64,000 bases of DNA from Streptomyces mashuensis (GTDB taxonomy: Bacteria > Actinomycetota > Actinomycetes > Streptomycetales > Streptomycetaceae), in assembly GCF_014654785.1 (NCBI RefSeq), contig NZ_BNBD01000004.1:1-64000 (forward strand), read 5' to 3'. Under the pieces are notes generated by a model. The model saw only the letters and a program-made list of their open reading frames with translations, was not told the DNA's origin and searched no databases. Both the position numbers and the translations under genes were made by a program. This document shows positions 24,080 through 32,424 of this stretch, piece by piece (position 1 is the first letter of the stretch; the number at the start of each line of letters is the position of its first letter).

Positions 24080-24283
24080 ATGGCTACCGGCACCGTGAAG
24101 TGGTTCAACGCGGAAAAGGGCTTCGGCTTCATCGAGCAGGACGGCGGCGGCGCCGACGTCTTCGCCCACTACTCCAACATCGCCGCCCAGGGCTTCCGCG
24201 AGCTGCAGGAAGGCCAGAAGGTGTCCTTCGACATCGCGCAGGGCCAGAAGGGCCCGACGGCCGAGAACATCGTCATCGCCTGA
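24080..24283 (+). CDS. cold-shock protein, CspA family
   Basis: 67 aa, a complete cold-shock domain: [20 protein letters not shown] (RNP1-type KGFGFI) and DVFAHYSNI (RNP2-type). Single-stranded RNA/DNA-binding chaperone of the cytoplasm. Preceded by AAGGAGAAATAAT, a strong ribosome-binding site, and by about 200 bp of AT-richer sequence that is probably a long 5' UTR, typical of csp genes. The SCO5918-like gene follows; the DEAD-box gene sometimes found between them is absent. Confidence 0.95.
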   Translation: MATGTVKWFNAEKGFGFIEQDGGGADVFAHYSNIAAQGFRELQEGQKVSFDIAQGQKGPTAENIVIA

Positions 24284-24307
24284 CAACGGCACCGACGCAT
24301 GCATCGC

Positions 24308-24344
24308 AGCCGGGTCCCGCACCTCTTGGGTGCGGGACCCGGCT
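24308..24344 (+). terminator. csp terminator hairpin
   Basis: Perfect 16-bp stem (AGCCGGGTCCCGCACC and its complement) with a 5-nt TCTTG loop, 25 bp after the csp stop. Probable Rho-independent terminator. Confidence 0.8.
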
Positions 24345-24522
24345 CGCTGTGTTTCAGGGCGAGCGGAGAGAAGGCCGGACGCCTCCGCCGTATTCGCAGC
24401 CGGTGGCACATTTCCCGCCGGTCCTGCTCGGCCCACCCCCGCATTCGGCCACCAGCCCACTCCCTTTCCGCCGGGAGGCACGACACGTGCCGGCCCGCCG
24501 TCCCCTTTCGCTGTGAGGCCTC

Positions 24523-24864
24523 ATGCGCTGTGTCATCGCCCGGTACCCGTTCGACCTGACCAAGAGCGGGGTGGTGGCCGCGATGGAGGGCATCACGCCC
24601 GAGCCCGTCACGGGTGAGTCCGTGACCATCGGCCGCCGCCGCTACCCGGTCAAGCAAGTGGGGCAGGTCGTCACCCGGCAGGACCGCCGCGACTTCACCA
24701 GCGGCGAAGTCGTCCGGGCCATGACCCGCCTCGGCTTCACCTGCCACGCACATCCCGAGCACCCCGAGCACCCCGGACATCCCGAGGTCGCGCCGATGGG
24801 TGCCCCCACTCCGCTCCAGGCCGCGGCGGCGCTGCTCGGCGGCGTCGCCTCCCCGGAGGGGTGA
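24523..24864 (+). CDS. SCO5918-family protein
   Basis: 113 aa. The N-terminal 75 residues match the conserved Streptomyces SCO5918-type family (MRCVIARYPFDLTKSGVV...VTRQDRRDFTSGEVV), encoded beside cold-shock genes. The tail is Pro/His rich (HPEHPEHPGHPE, a short repeat) and then Ala-rich. Function unknown; the conserved linkage with csp suggests a cold or RNA-related role. GTGAGG ribosome-binding site precedes the ATG. Confidence 0.75.
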   Translation: MRCVIARYPFDLTKSGVVAAMEGITPEPVTGESVTIGRRRYPVKQVGQVVTRQDRRDFTSGEVVRAMTRLGFTCHAHPEHPEHPGHPEVAPMGAPTPLQAAAALLGGVASPEG

Positions 24865-24920
24865 AGGACAGCAAGGACGGGCGGACGAGCGCCGCCGCCG
24901 TCGAAGGCCCGCAAGGTCCT

Positions 24921-24960
24921 GGTGAGGGCCCTGCCGACACGTGTCGGCAGGGCCCTCACC
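24921..24960. terminator. 40-bp perfect palindrome
   Basis: Two 20-bp arms (first arm GGTGAGGGCC-CTGCCGACAC) meet with no spacer and no mismatch. It lies 57 bp after the SCO5918-like stop. In RNA it gives a very stable hairpin, so a bidirectional terminator is likely; in DNA it could extrude a cruciform. Confidence 0.75.
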
Positions 24961-25008
24961 GCTGTCATACCTCTGGCCCACAGACACCAAAATCTGTGCT
25001 TGTCGCAG

Positions 25009-25037
25009 TAGACATTGCCCCACCGCATGGCTAGCCT
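25009..25037 (+). promoter_or_regulatory. putative housekeeping-type promoter
   Basis: TAGACA and TAGCCT hexamers are separated by exactly 17 bp. Transcription would begin near 25,045 and run through about 225 bases with no convincing gene to the palindrome at 25,270-25,301. It may drive a small RNA or a long leader of the MerR-type gene. Confidence 0.45.
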
Positions 25038-25269
25038 TTGTCTTGTTGGAAGGGCAAGAACGTAGTTCGGAGGAAGGACGGAGGAGCAGACGCCATCAGG
25101 ATCGCCCGGTCCGCGAAGCTTCCGGTCCGGGTACCGCAAGACCCCCGATTGGATGGTGGTCCCCGGTCACACAGCTGCGATCCCCGCACCCCTCCCCCTC
25201 GTGGGCCGGGTAGCGGAAACAGAAGGTCGGCACAGCATGAGGGCCGACAGATGGTGTTGAATTTCCTTC

Positions 25270-25301
25270 GGGGCCCTGGTGCCGTACGGCACCAGGGCCC
25301 C
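25270..25301. terminator. 32-bp perfect palindrome before the MerR-type gene
   Basis: A spacer-free palindrome (first arm GGGGCCCTGGTGCCGT) 25 bp upstream of the MerR-type ATG. It could terminate the transcript starting near 25,045 or act as an attenuator in the leader. Confidence 0.65.
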
Positions 25302-25326
25302 TCGACGCGTTGCACAACGAGGTGAC

Positions 25327-25716
25327 ATGGCAGCAGACATCCCACTCAGCGATCGCCTGGACGACGACGACTACCCCGCGTACACCATGGGCCGGGCCGC
25401 CGAGATGCTCGGCACGACCCCTGCCTTTCTCCGGGCCATCGGCGAGGCCCGTCTGATCACTCCGCTGCGCTCGGAGGGCGGCCACCGCCGGTACTCCCGC
25501 TACCAGCTGCGGATCGCCGCCCGCGCCCGCGAGCTCGTCGACAGGGGAACCCCGATCGAGGCTGCTTGCCGCATCGTCATCCTCGAGGACCAGCTCGAGG
25601 AAGCCCAGCGCATCAACGCCGAGTACCGCCGTGCGGCGGAGGAGGCGTCCGCCGGCTCACGTTCTTCCGGCTCCGCCCCCGGTCCCGGCCCCGGTCCCGG
25701 TGCGGCTTCGAGCTGA
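25327..25716 (+). CDS. MerR-type regulator
   Basis: 129 aa from ATG 25327, where the upstream GAGGT lies close to the start. A MerR winged helix spans about 15-75 (AAEMLGTTPAFLRAIGEARLITPLRSEGGHRRYSRYQL), followed by a coiled-coil helix (VILEDQLEEAQRINAEYRRA) and a Ser/Gly/Pro tail with repeated PGPG. It lacks an effector domain, as in small dimeric MerR regulators of Streptomyces. Target unknown. Confidence 0.85.
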   Translation: MAADIPLSDRLDDDDYPAYTMGRAAEMLGTTPAFLRAIGEARLITPLRSEGGHRRYSRYQLRIAARARELVDRGTPIEAACRIVILEDQLEEAQRINAEYRRAAEEASAGSRSSGSAPGPGPGPGAASS

Positions 25717-25834
25717 TCACCTGAGCGGCCGATCCGGCCGGCGCGCGGTCGTGGGTATCGGCTTGGCCACGGGGTGATCACAACATCCACCACAGGTGGT
25801 GATCAGCGGTCCGGCCGGTCATAGTGACCTTCGC

Positions 25835-25859
25835 TTCAGGTGAGGCAAGCCTCGCCTTA
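25835..25859. promoter_or_regulatory. iron-box-like palindrome
   Basis: The core AGGTGAGGC-AA-GCCTCGCCT (25,838-25,857) is palindromic with one mismatch and resembles DmdR/IdeR/DtxR boxes (TTAGGTTAGGCTNACCTAA-like). It is 18 bp upstream of the GTG at 25,875, ideal for repression. Direct binding is not proven. Confidence 0.5.
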
Positions 25860-25874
25860 CTCGATCGGAGAACT

Positions 25875-26498
25875 GTGCCCACCGCCCTGCCCCACGACCC
25901 GTCGGTGTCCGTCCTGCCCCGCCCCCGGACGGCTCCGTCCTGGGCGAGGGGCGCCCGGCACGCGCGGCCGGTGAGGCTGTACGACTCGTGGTGGACCGTC
26001 GGCGCCGCAGCCCTGGCCGTCTGCGCGGCGTGGGGCGTCGCCGTCTGGGTCTCGGGGCACCTGCGGGTGGACGCCTCGCTGCACACCGCGGCGCTCTTCG
26101 TGCACCTGGCGACCCTCGTGCTGGGCTTCGGCGCCGTGCTTGTCGCCGACTACTACGGCCTGCTGTGGCTGACCGGCCGCATGGCGCTGAACGATGCGCT
26201 CGACGCCGCGGGCCGGCTGCACACGCCGATCTGGGCCGGCCTGGCGGGGCTGGTGGGCAGCGGCGTACTGCTGCACCCGGACACCTCGTCGACGCTCACC
26301 CGCGTCAAGCTGGTGCTGGTCCTGCTGCTGTCCCTCAACGGGCTGCAGGCCGGCCTGCTGAACCGGCGCATGACCGGCCGGCGGCCCGGCGAACAGCCAC
26401 CGCGCCGGTTCCTCGCGTGGGGGGCGGGGACCGCCCTCGTGTCCCAGGCGTGCTGGTGGGGCGCGGTGATCATCGGCTTCCGCAACAGCCAGCGGTAG
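25875..26498 (+). CDS. polytopic membrane protein
   Basis: 207 aa from GTG 25875 (CGGAGAACT upstream). About five hydrophobic helices: 37-60, 70-95 (HTAALFVHLATLVLGFGAVLVADYY), 112-130, 142-160, 180-200. His in the first pair of helices could bind heme or metal, but no known motif is complete. The iron-box-like site directly upstream suggests iron-regulated expression. Function unknown. Confidence 0.7.
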   Translation: MPTALPHDPSVSVLPRPRTAPSWARGARHARPVRLYDSWWTVGAAALAVCAAWGVAVWVSGHLRVDASLHTAALFVHLATLVLGFGAVLVADYYGLLWLTGRMALNDALDAAGRLHTPIWAGLAGLVGSGVLLHPDTSSTLTRVKLVLVLLLSLNGLQAGLLNRRMTGRRPGEQPPRRFLAWGAGTALVSQACWWGAVIIGFRNSQR

Positions 26499-26618
26499 CC
26501 GGCCCCTTCCCGGAAAAGCAGGAAAGCGGGAAAACAAAAAAGCAGAGCATCCTTTTCGGAATGCGGGATTCCTGGACCTGGCCCGGCTCTTCCCCTTCCC
26601 GACTGACATGCTGACCGC

Positions 26619-27542
26619 ATGCTCTCCAACGCAATACCCGCCCGGAATTCCGTCGCCGCCGTGCTGCGTGTTCCTCGCATTCTCCTGCTCTGTCTCCAGG
26701 AATCACGGCCCTCCGTGCAGGTCGTCTTCCTGTTACGGTTTTCCGCCGCCTACCTGCTGGCGGGGCCGGCCGTGTCCGGGAGCGGCGTGTTCCTGACGGC
26801 CGGGGGTGCTTGGGTTGCTGCCACCGCGTACACGTATCTCGTCAATGGGGTGCACGATGCGCCCGAGGACCGGGTGAACGGGAATGGGCGGCCGGTCAGT
26901 CGCGGGGACCTGCCCGTACGGGACGCGCGGCGGGTGGCCCGGGGGCTGGTGGGGGTGGCGTTGTTGCTGGCCGCGGTCAGTGGCGTGGGCTGGTTGCTGC
27001 CGCTCGTGGGGGCTCATCTGCTCTGCGGGTACGCGTACTCCGCGCCCCGCATCGCGCTGAAGCGGTCCACGCCCACCGCCGTCGCCGCCGTGCTCGTGCT
27101 GGGCGGGCTGACGTTCGCCGCCGGGTGGGTGAGCGGCGGGGCCGGGGCCGGCGGGGGGACCGTGCTCGCCTTCGGCACCGTGATGACCTTGTGGATGGGG
27201 GCCGTCGGGGCGCTCGTGAAGGACCTCTCCGACCTGCGGGGCGACGCCGCCGCCGGGCGCCGTACCGCCCTCGTCGTCTGGGGCGAGCGCCGGGCCCGCG
27301 CCGTCTGCGCCGTCAATCCGCTCGCCGTCGCCCTTCCTTTTCTCCTCGTCGCTCTCTTTCGTATCCCCCTGCTGATACTTCCCGCCCTCTTCCTCACCAC
27401 CGGAGCCGTCGCCACCGCAGTTCTCACCCTGCGCACGTCATCGGACCAGCCCCGCCGCATCAGCCGGCTGCCCTATCGCGCATTCATGGTCACGCAGTAC
27501 GCCGCTTGTTCGGCGCTGCTGCTCGCAGCATTGCTCCGGTGA
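26619..27542 (+). CDS. UbiA-family prenyltransferase
   Basis: 307 aa with 8-9 membrane helices and two Asp-rich motifs: NGVHDAPEDRVNGNGRP (about 77-93; UbiA NDxxDxxxD-like) and DLSDLRGD near 200. It is expected to transfer a prenyl chain to an aromatic or other acceptor at the membrane. Leu39 is TTA. Its 3' end overlaps the convergent PPTase gene by 53 bp. Placed beside a polyketide cluster, it could decorate its product, but it may be an independent gene. Confidence 0.8.
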   Translation: MLSNAIPARNSVAAVLRVPRILLLCLQESRPSVQVVFLLRFSAAYLLAGPAVSGSGVFLTAGGAWVAATAYTYLVNGVHDAPEDRVNGNGRPVSRGDLPVRDARRVARGLVGVALLLAAVSGVGWLLPLVGAHLLCGYAYSAPRIALKRSTPTAVAAVLVLGGLTFAAGWVSGGAGAGGGTVLAFGTVMTLWMGAVGALVKDLSDLRGDAAAGRRTALVVWGERRARAVCAVNPLAVALPFLLVALFRIPLLILPALFLTTGAVATAVLTLRTSSDQPRRISRLPYRAFMVTQYAACSALLLAALLR

Positions 27543-28158
27543 GCAGGAATTCCCCCCGCGCCAGCCACCAGCCCTCCAGGGCCGTCCCGGTCCCTTCCAT
27601 CCGGGCCTCGAAGCGACCCGCAATGCCCACCTCGATCACGATGCCGGCCGGGCCCGGGCGCCGGCCCGTCAGCGGGTACCACGCCTTGTAGGCGCTCTCC
27701 TTCGCGCTGAACAGAAGGCGGTCCCAGGACACGTCGTCCCGTAGGCGCGCCAGCTCCCTCAGACGCGCGCGTTCCTCCGCCACCGTGACCAGTTCCAGCA
27801 TTCCCGCGCGGCGCATCGGGCGGTTCGGTTCCGCGTCCACGCCCAGCGCCGCGACCTCCCCGGCCCTCGCCACCGCCGCCGCCTGGTAGCCCGGGCAGTG
27901 CGTCAGGCTGCCGACGATCCCCGCAGGCCAGCGCGGTTCGCCGTGCCGGCCGCGCAGGACGGGTACGGGCGGCACCCCCAGCCGTACGAGGGCACGCCGG
28001 GCACAGCCACGCGCCGCCCGGAACTTCCGTTGCCGGCCCTCCGCCGCGCCCTCGATCAGCGCCTCTTCCTCCGGGGAGAGCAGGGAGAGACCAGCGGCCG
28101 GCCCGTCGTCCGTGGTACCGACCGCCACCACCGGGCCCGGCAGCAAGTCCTCGATCAC
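27490..28158 (-). CDS. 4'-phosphopantetheinyl transferase, Sfp type
   Basis: 222 aa from GTG 28158, overlapping the SARP stop (GTGA). Sfp-type motifs: SLTHC (84-88), AALGVDAEP (the Mg-binding GVDxE) and LLFSAKESAYKAWYPLTGR. It attaches phosphopantetheine to the serine of carrier proteins, here most simply the ACP at 32.7 kb. Convergent with UbiA, with overlapping 3' ends. Confidence 0.9.
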   Translation of the reverse strand: MIEDLLPGPVVAVGTTDDGPAAGLSLLSPEEEALIEGAAEGRQRKFRAARGCARRALVRLGVPPVPVLRGRHGEPRWPAGIVGSLTHCPGYQAAAVARAGEVAALGVDAEPNRPMRRAGMLELVTVAEERARLRELARLRDDVSWDRLLFSAKESAYKAWYPLTGRRPGPAGIVIEVGIAGRFEARMEGTGTALEGWWLARGEFLLTGAMLRAAAPNKRRTA

Positions 28159-28919
28159 GCCGCCCTGCTGAGGATCTCGTGCTGAATGCGCTGGACCTCC
28201 TGCGAGGGTTCCAGCCCCAGTTCGTCCTTCAGCAGCGATCGCAGCTTCTGGTACGCGCCGAGCGCCTCCGCCCGCCGGCCCGAGCGGCGCAGCGCGTCGA
28301 TGAGCAGGCCGTGCAGCCACTCGTCGAGCGGCTGGGCCGCGATGAGCTGCCGCAGTTCGCCGACGATGTCGCAGTAGCGGCCCAGCCGCATGTCCGCGTG
28401 CAGCCGCATCTCCAGGACGCGGCGCCGCTGTTCGGCCAGGTCGGCGGCGTACCGCTGGAGCGCCGGGCCGTGCTCGATGCCGTCCAGCACCGGGCCCCGC
28501 CACAGGGCGAGGGCCCGGCGGAACGCGGCCGAGGCGTCCTGCAGCCGTTCCTCCGCCAGCAGGTCGCGGCCCGCCGCGGTGAGCTGCCGGAAGACCTCCG
28601 CGTCCACGGGCGCCTGCGCCGTACGCAGCACGTAGCCGTTGGGCTTGCTCTCGATCAGCGGCTGGGCGCCGGCCGCGAACCGGTGGTCCTTGAGGACCTT
28701 GCGCAGGTGGTGGACGTGCGTCCGCACCGTCATGACCGCGCTGCGCGGCGGCCGCTCCTCCCAGAGCTCCTCGATCAGCAGGTCGAGCCCCACGAACCGG
28801 TTGGGGCGCGACAGCAGCAGCGCGAAGACCTTGCTGAGCTTCGGCCCCCGGATCGTCTGCGTGCCGTCCACCGTGTACAGGTCGAGCGTCCCCAGGACCC
28901 CGAACGCCATCCCCACCAT
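28155..28919 (-). CDS. SARP-family pathway regulator
   Basis: 254 aa from ATG 28919 (GAGGGGAC upstream; a second ATG nine bases later is possible). OmpR-type winged helix at 1-100 (FGVLGTLDLY...LSKVFALLLSRPNRFV...TVRTHVHHLRKVL), then the BTAD bundle (105-250, ending LKDELGLEPSQEVQRIQHEIL). Small SARPs activate adjacent antibiotic-type clusters. Translationally coupled to the PPTase gene and 94 bp downstream of the exporter. Confidence 0.9.
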   Translation of the reverse strand: MVGMAFGVLGTLDLYTVDGTQTIRGPKLSKVFALLLSRPNRFVGLDLLIEELWEERPPRSAVMTVRTHVHHLRKVLKDHRFAAGAQPLIESKPNGYVLRTAQAPVDAEVFRQLTAAGRDLLAEERLQDASAAFRRALALWRGPVLDGIEHGPALQRYAADLAEQRRRVLEMRLHADMRLGRYCDIVGELRQLIAAQPLDEWLHGLLIDALRRSGRRAEALGAYQKLRSLLKDELGLEPSQEVQRIQHEILSRAA

Positions 28920-29013
28920 GCCTGTGTCCCCTCTCAGTGGACCTCCGACGTTAGGGGGCCCGGGGGGGCGGTGCCGGCGCCGTTCTGCCGCGAAAGGGGC
29001 ACGTTGCTGCTCC

Positions 29014-30540
29014 CTAATGGGCAGAGGCGCGGGTGCGTTCCTCACGTGCCGACCACAGCCGTGTCGCCGCGATGGCCAGCCCGCCCAGCGCCGACAGCCC
29101 GGCGCTCAGCAGCAGCGCCCGGTCCATGCCGGCGCCCGCGTCGACGGCCGGGTCGCCGGACGAGCCGACCGACGTCGACGCCACGACCGTCAGCGCCACG
29201 CCGATCGCCGCGCCCACGTAGCGCGCGGTGTTGTTGGCGCCCGCGCCCATGCCGGCCTGGTGGACGGGGACGCTCTCCACGGCCATGCGGGCCAAGGCCG
29301 CGTTGAGCAGGCCGCTGCCGACGCCGCTGACCGCGAGCCCCGGCAGGAACCGGGCCCAGTGCGCGTCCGGGGCGATGCCGAGGACGGCGACGTCGCCGAC
29401 GATGCTCAGCGCCATGCCGATGACGAGGCGGTGCCAGCCCTGCACCCGGTCGCCGATCCTGCGGGCCAGCAGCGACACCACGAACGAGGTGCCCGACCAC
29501 ACGCCCAGCATCGCGCCGGCCGGGAGGGCGGCCATGCCCATCGACTTCTCCATGACCGTGGGCAGGTAGCTGAGCACGCCGAGTACGGACAGGCCGGTGA
29601 AGAGGGAGCCGAGCGTCGCCGCGTTGAAGCCGGGGCTGAGGAACAGCCGCAGGTCCAGCATGGGGGCGGAGGTACGCAGTTCGACGACGACGAAGGCCAG
29701 CGCGACGACGGCGGCGACGGCGAACAGGACCAGCACCTGCGGCCGGCCCCAGCCGCTGCGGCCCTCGATCAGCGCGGCCAGCAGGGCCGTCACCGCACCG
29801 CCGAACAGCACCGCGCCCGTCCAGTCGGTGCGCTCCGGCCGGTTGCCGCGCGACTCGTCGAGGCAGGTGCGGACGGCCACGGTCAGCACCACCGCGCCGG
29901 CCGCGAAGACCCAGTAGCCGAACCGCCAGTCGACGGCCATGGCCAGCGCCGCCGACAGGGACGGGCCCAGCGTGATGCCGCCGCCCACCATGGCGCCCCA
30001 CAGGCCGGTGGCCCTGGTGCGCTGGGGGCCGGCGGGGAAGTTGTGCCCGATGATGCCGAGGCTGCCGGTGAGGATCGCGGCGCTGCCCATGCCCTGGACG
30101 ATGCGTGCCGCCACGAACATCCCGGTGCCGGTGGCCATTGCCCCGGCCGCAGTGCTCACCGCGAGCACGGCGGAGCCGGCGAGGAAGGCGCGCCGCTGGC
30201 CGTGCGCGTCGCCCAGGCCGCCCGTGGTCAGCAGCAGGGCGGCGATGCCCAGCATCACGCTGCTGAGCATCCACGTCTGCCCGGACACGCTGGAGTGCAG
30301 GTCGGCGGCGGTGTCCGAGAGGGTGGACATCGGCGCGCAGTAGTTCGTGAGGACCAGCAGGGTCCCGAAGCAGGCGACGGTGAGGGTCAGCCTGCGGGGC
30401 CGGTGCTCGCCGGGGGCCGCAGCCCCGGGACGTAACCCCCTCGCCTGCGAGCCCGTAGCCGATAAGCCTGCGGTCGTCGCAGCCGCCGCCGTCGTTCCGG
30501 CCGCCCCCGTCACAGCTGCCTTCGTTTCCATGTCTGCCAC
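29014..30540 (-). CDS. MFS exporter, EmrB/QacA type (14 TM)
   Basis: 508 aa; a ~50-residue Ala/Thr-rich lead, then about 14 membrane helices. Motif A-like GGLGDAHGQRRAFLAG and motif C-like GGGITLGPSLSAAL are visible. Proton-driven drug export, probably self-resistance or product secretion for the cluster. Leucines 26 and 36 are TTA codons, making this gene a strong candidate for bldA dependence. It sits between FabG (35 bp) and the SARP. Confidence 0.9.
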   Translation of the reverse strand: MADMETKAAVTGAAGTTAAAATTAGLSATGSQARGLRPGAAAPGEHRPRRLTLTVACFGTLLVLTNYCAPMSTLSDTAADLHSSVSGQTWMLSSVMLGIAALLLTTGGLGDAHGQRRAFLAGSAVLAVSTAAGAMATGTGMFVAARIVQGMGSAAILTGSLGIIGHNFPAGPQRTRATGLWGAMVGGGITLGPSLSAALAMAVDWRFGYWVFAAGAVVLTVAVRTCLDESRGNRPERTDWTGAVLFGGAVTALLAALIEGRSGWGRPQVLVLFAVAAVVALAFVVVELRTSAPMLDLRLFLSPGFNAATLGSLFTGLSVLGVLSYLPTVMEKSMGMAALPAGAMLGVWSGTSFVVSLLARRIGDRVQGWHRLVIGMALSIVGDVAVLGIAPDAHWARFLPGLAVSGVGSGLLNAALARMAVESVPVHQAGMGAGANNTARYVGAAIGVALTVVASTSVGSSGDPAVDAGAGMDRALLLSAGLSALGGLAIAATRLWSAREERTRASAH

Positions 30541-30575
30541 AGCAAATATCTCCTTCCGGACGCCCGCCGGAACGC

Positions 30576-31280
30576 TCAGACGCCCATGCCGATTCCGCCG
30601 CCCACCGGGAGGACCGCGCCAGTGATGTATCCGGCGGCGTCGCTGGCCAGGAACCGGACCGCCGCGGCGACTTCGGCCGCCGTGCCCGGCCGGCCGAGCG
30701 GGGTCATCCGCATCACGTCGCGCATGCGACGGTCGGTCAGGTCCCGCGTCATGTCGGTGTCGATGATCCCGGGCGCGACCAGGTTGACCGTCACGCCGCG
30801 CGAGCCGACCTCCCAGGCCAGCGAGCGGGCGAGGCCCAGCAGCGCCGTCTTCGTCGCCGCGTAGTTCGTCTGACCCGGCGACCCCAGGAAGCCGAGCGCC
30901 GACGAGACGAGGACGATCCGGCCGCGGCGCCCGGCGATCATGCCGCCCGCCGCCGCCCGCACCGTACGGAAGACGCCCTTGAGGTTGGTGTCGAGCACCT
31001 CGTCGAACGCCTCGTCGCCCATGCGCAGCATGAGCGTGTCCCGCGTGATGCCGGCGTTCGCGACGAGCACCTCCACCGGGCCCTGGTGTTCGGCCACGGC
31101 CGCGAACGCCGCGTCCACCGACGCCTGGTCGGTCACCTCGCAGCGCACGCCGAACAGCCCCTCGGGCGGTTCGCCGGAGCGGTGGCCGACCGCGACCCGG
31201 TCGCCGTCGGCCGCCATGGCCCGCGCGATCTCCAGGCCGATCCCGCGATTGCCGCCGGTGACGAATACGGAACGTGTCAT
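30576..31280 (-). CDS. FabG-type 3-oxoacyl-ACP reductase
   Basis: 234 aa short-chain dehydrogenase. NADPH motif TGGNRGIG (8-15), NAGITRDTL, and catalytic Ser / Tyr-x3-Lys (VSSALGFLG...NYAATKTAL). It should reduce the beta-ketone of ACP-bound intermediates, so the pathway makes a reduced, fatty-acid-like or partially reduced chain. It follows the KASIII-like gene by 34 bp. Confidence 0.92.
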   Translation of the reverse strand: MTRSVFVTGGNRGIGLEIARAMAADGDRVAVGHRSGEPPEGLFGVRCEVTDQASVDAAFAAVAEHQGPVEVLVANAGITRDTLMLRMGDEAFDEVLDTNLKGVFRTVRAAAGGMIAGRRGRIVLVSSALGFLGSPGQTNYAATKTALLGLARSLAWEVGSRGVTVNLVAPGIIDTDMTRDLTDRRMRDVMRMTPLGRPGTAAEVAAAVRFLASDAAGYITGAVLPVGGGIGMGV

Positions 31281-31314
31281 GTCGTCTTCCTCTGCCTCAT
31301 TGCTCTCGCCGCTC

Positions 31315-32424
31315 TCATCGCTGCGTCTCTTTCGTCAGCCCGGCCGCCCTCGTCGCCTCCACCGCCAGGCACGACCACGTGAACCCGGCTCCGGCGCTCA
31401 GTACGAGCGCGTACTCCCCCGGCGCCAGGACCCGGTCCCGCACCAGTTCCGCGATGCTCGCCGTCGCGTCGCCCGCGCCCAGGTGGCCCGTGTCGCGGCC
31501 CAGGTCCACGGCCGGGGCGGCCACGCAGTCCGCCAGCACCGGCCGCCACCCCTCCTCCAGCGTCTTCAGCCCGAACCGGGGCAGGACCACGCAGCGGATG
31601 CGCGGGTCGTCCGCGGCGAGCCCCGCCTCGTGCAGCGCGCCCGCCACGACCTCGCGGACGCAGCGCTCGTTCGCCGTGCGGAACGGCTCGTCGCCGTGTT
31701 CCTTGAGGTACGCGCGCTTCGTGGCCCGCATGTCGACGCGGTCGCGCAGCGTCCGGGCGGCGTCGGAGAGCGGGTCGGCGCCCCGGTGCATCTCCTCCAG
31801 GCCGGGGGCCGCGGCCGTGGCGACGGCGCGCAGCAGCAACGGGTCGCGGGGCCCGGCGGGGGTACGCAGCAGGACGGCCGTGCCGGCGTCGCCGTACGCG
31901 ACCCCGTAGTCGGCCGCCCAGCGGTCGAAGCCCGGTTCCACGAACCGGTCGCCCGTGGTCACCAGCCCCAGGCCCTGGCCCTGTCCCTTGCCCGGCCCCG
32001 GCCGCGCCCCCCGGTGGAGGAGTTGTGCCGCCACCGTGTCGAGGCCCATCGCCCCGCCGTTGCACACCTGCTGCATGCCGAAGGGCAGCGCCGCGGCGGC
32101 GCCGAGCGCGCGGGCGACGTAGTGCGGGGCCGACCACAGGTCGTGCCCCTGGTGGTACATCCACGCGTGGCACACGACGTCGAGGGCGGCGGCCGGCTCG
32201 CCGGCGGCGGCGAGGGCCTGCCGCGCCGCGTGCACGGCCATGTCGGGGGCCGCCACGTCGTCGGCGCAGGGCAGCGCCTCGTGCCCCAGCTCGCGCGCCG
32301 TACGGGCGCGGATGCGGCGGTGCTCGACGGCTTCGGAGACCTTGGACACGCCGCCGGGCAGCCACAGCGCTGCGGCAGAAATTCCGACCGGTGGCGTTCC
32401 CGGATGTATCGGTTCGATGTCCAC
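31315..32424 (-). CDS. KAS III-like condensing enzyme / acyltransferase
   Basis: 369 aa from GTG 32424 (the open frame extends upstream but lacks a start with coding character). Thiolase-fold protein: active-site Cys121 in QQVCNGGAMG; C-terminal His314 and Asp319 in TGHLGAGD. Standard FabH uses Cys-His-Asn; the His/Asp pattern is reminiscent of CerJ/ChlB3-like members that transfer acyl groups. It may choose the starter unit or load an acyl group onto the product. First gene of the minus-strand operon, divergent from the ACP. Confidence 0.8.
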   Translation of the reverse strand: MDIEPIHPGTPPVGISAAALWLPGGVSKVSEAVEHRRIRARTARELGHEALPCADDVAAPDMAVHAARQALAAAGEPAAALDVVCHAWMYHQGHDLWSAPHYVARALGAAAALPFGMQQVCNGGAMGLDTVAAQLLHRGARPGPGKGQGQGLGLVTTGDRFVEPGFDRWAADYGVAYGDAGTAVLLRTPAGPRDPLLLRAVATAAAPGLEEMHRGADPLSDAARTLRDRVDMRATKRAYLKEHGDEPFRTANERCVREVVAGALHEAGLAADDPRIRCVVLPRFGLKTLEEGWRPVLADCVAAPAVDLGRDTGHLGAGDATASIAELVRDRVLAPGEYALVLSAGAGFTWSCLAVEATRAAGLTKETQR

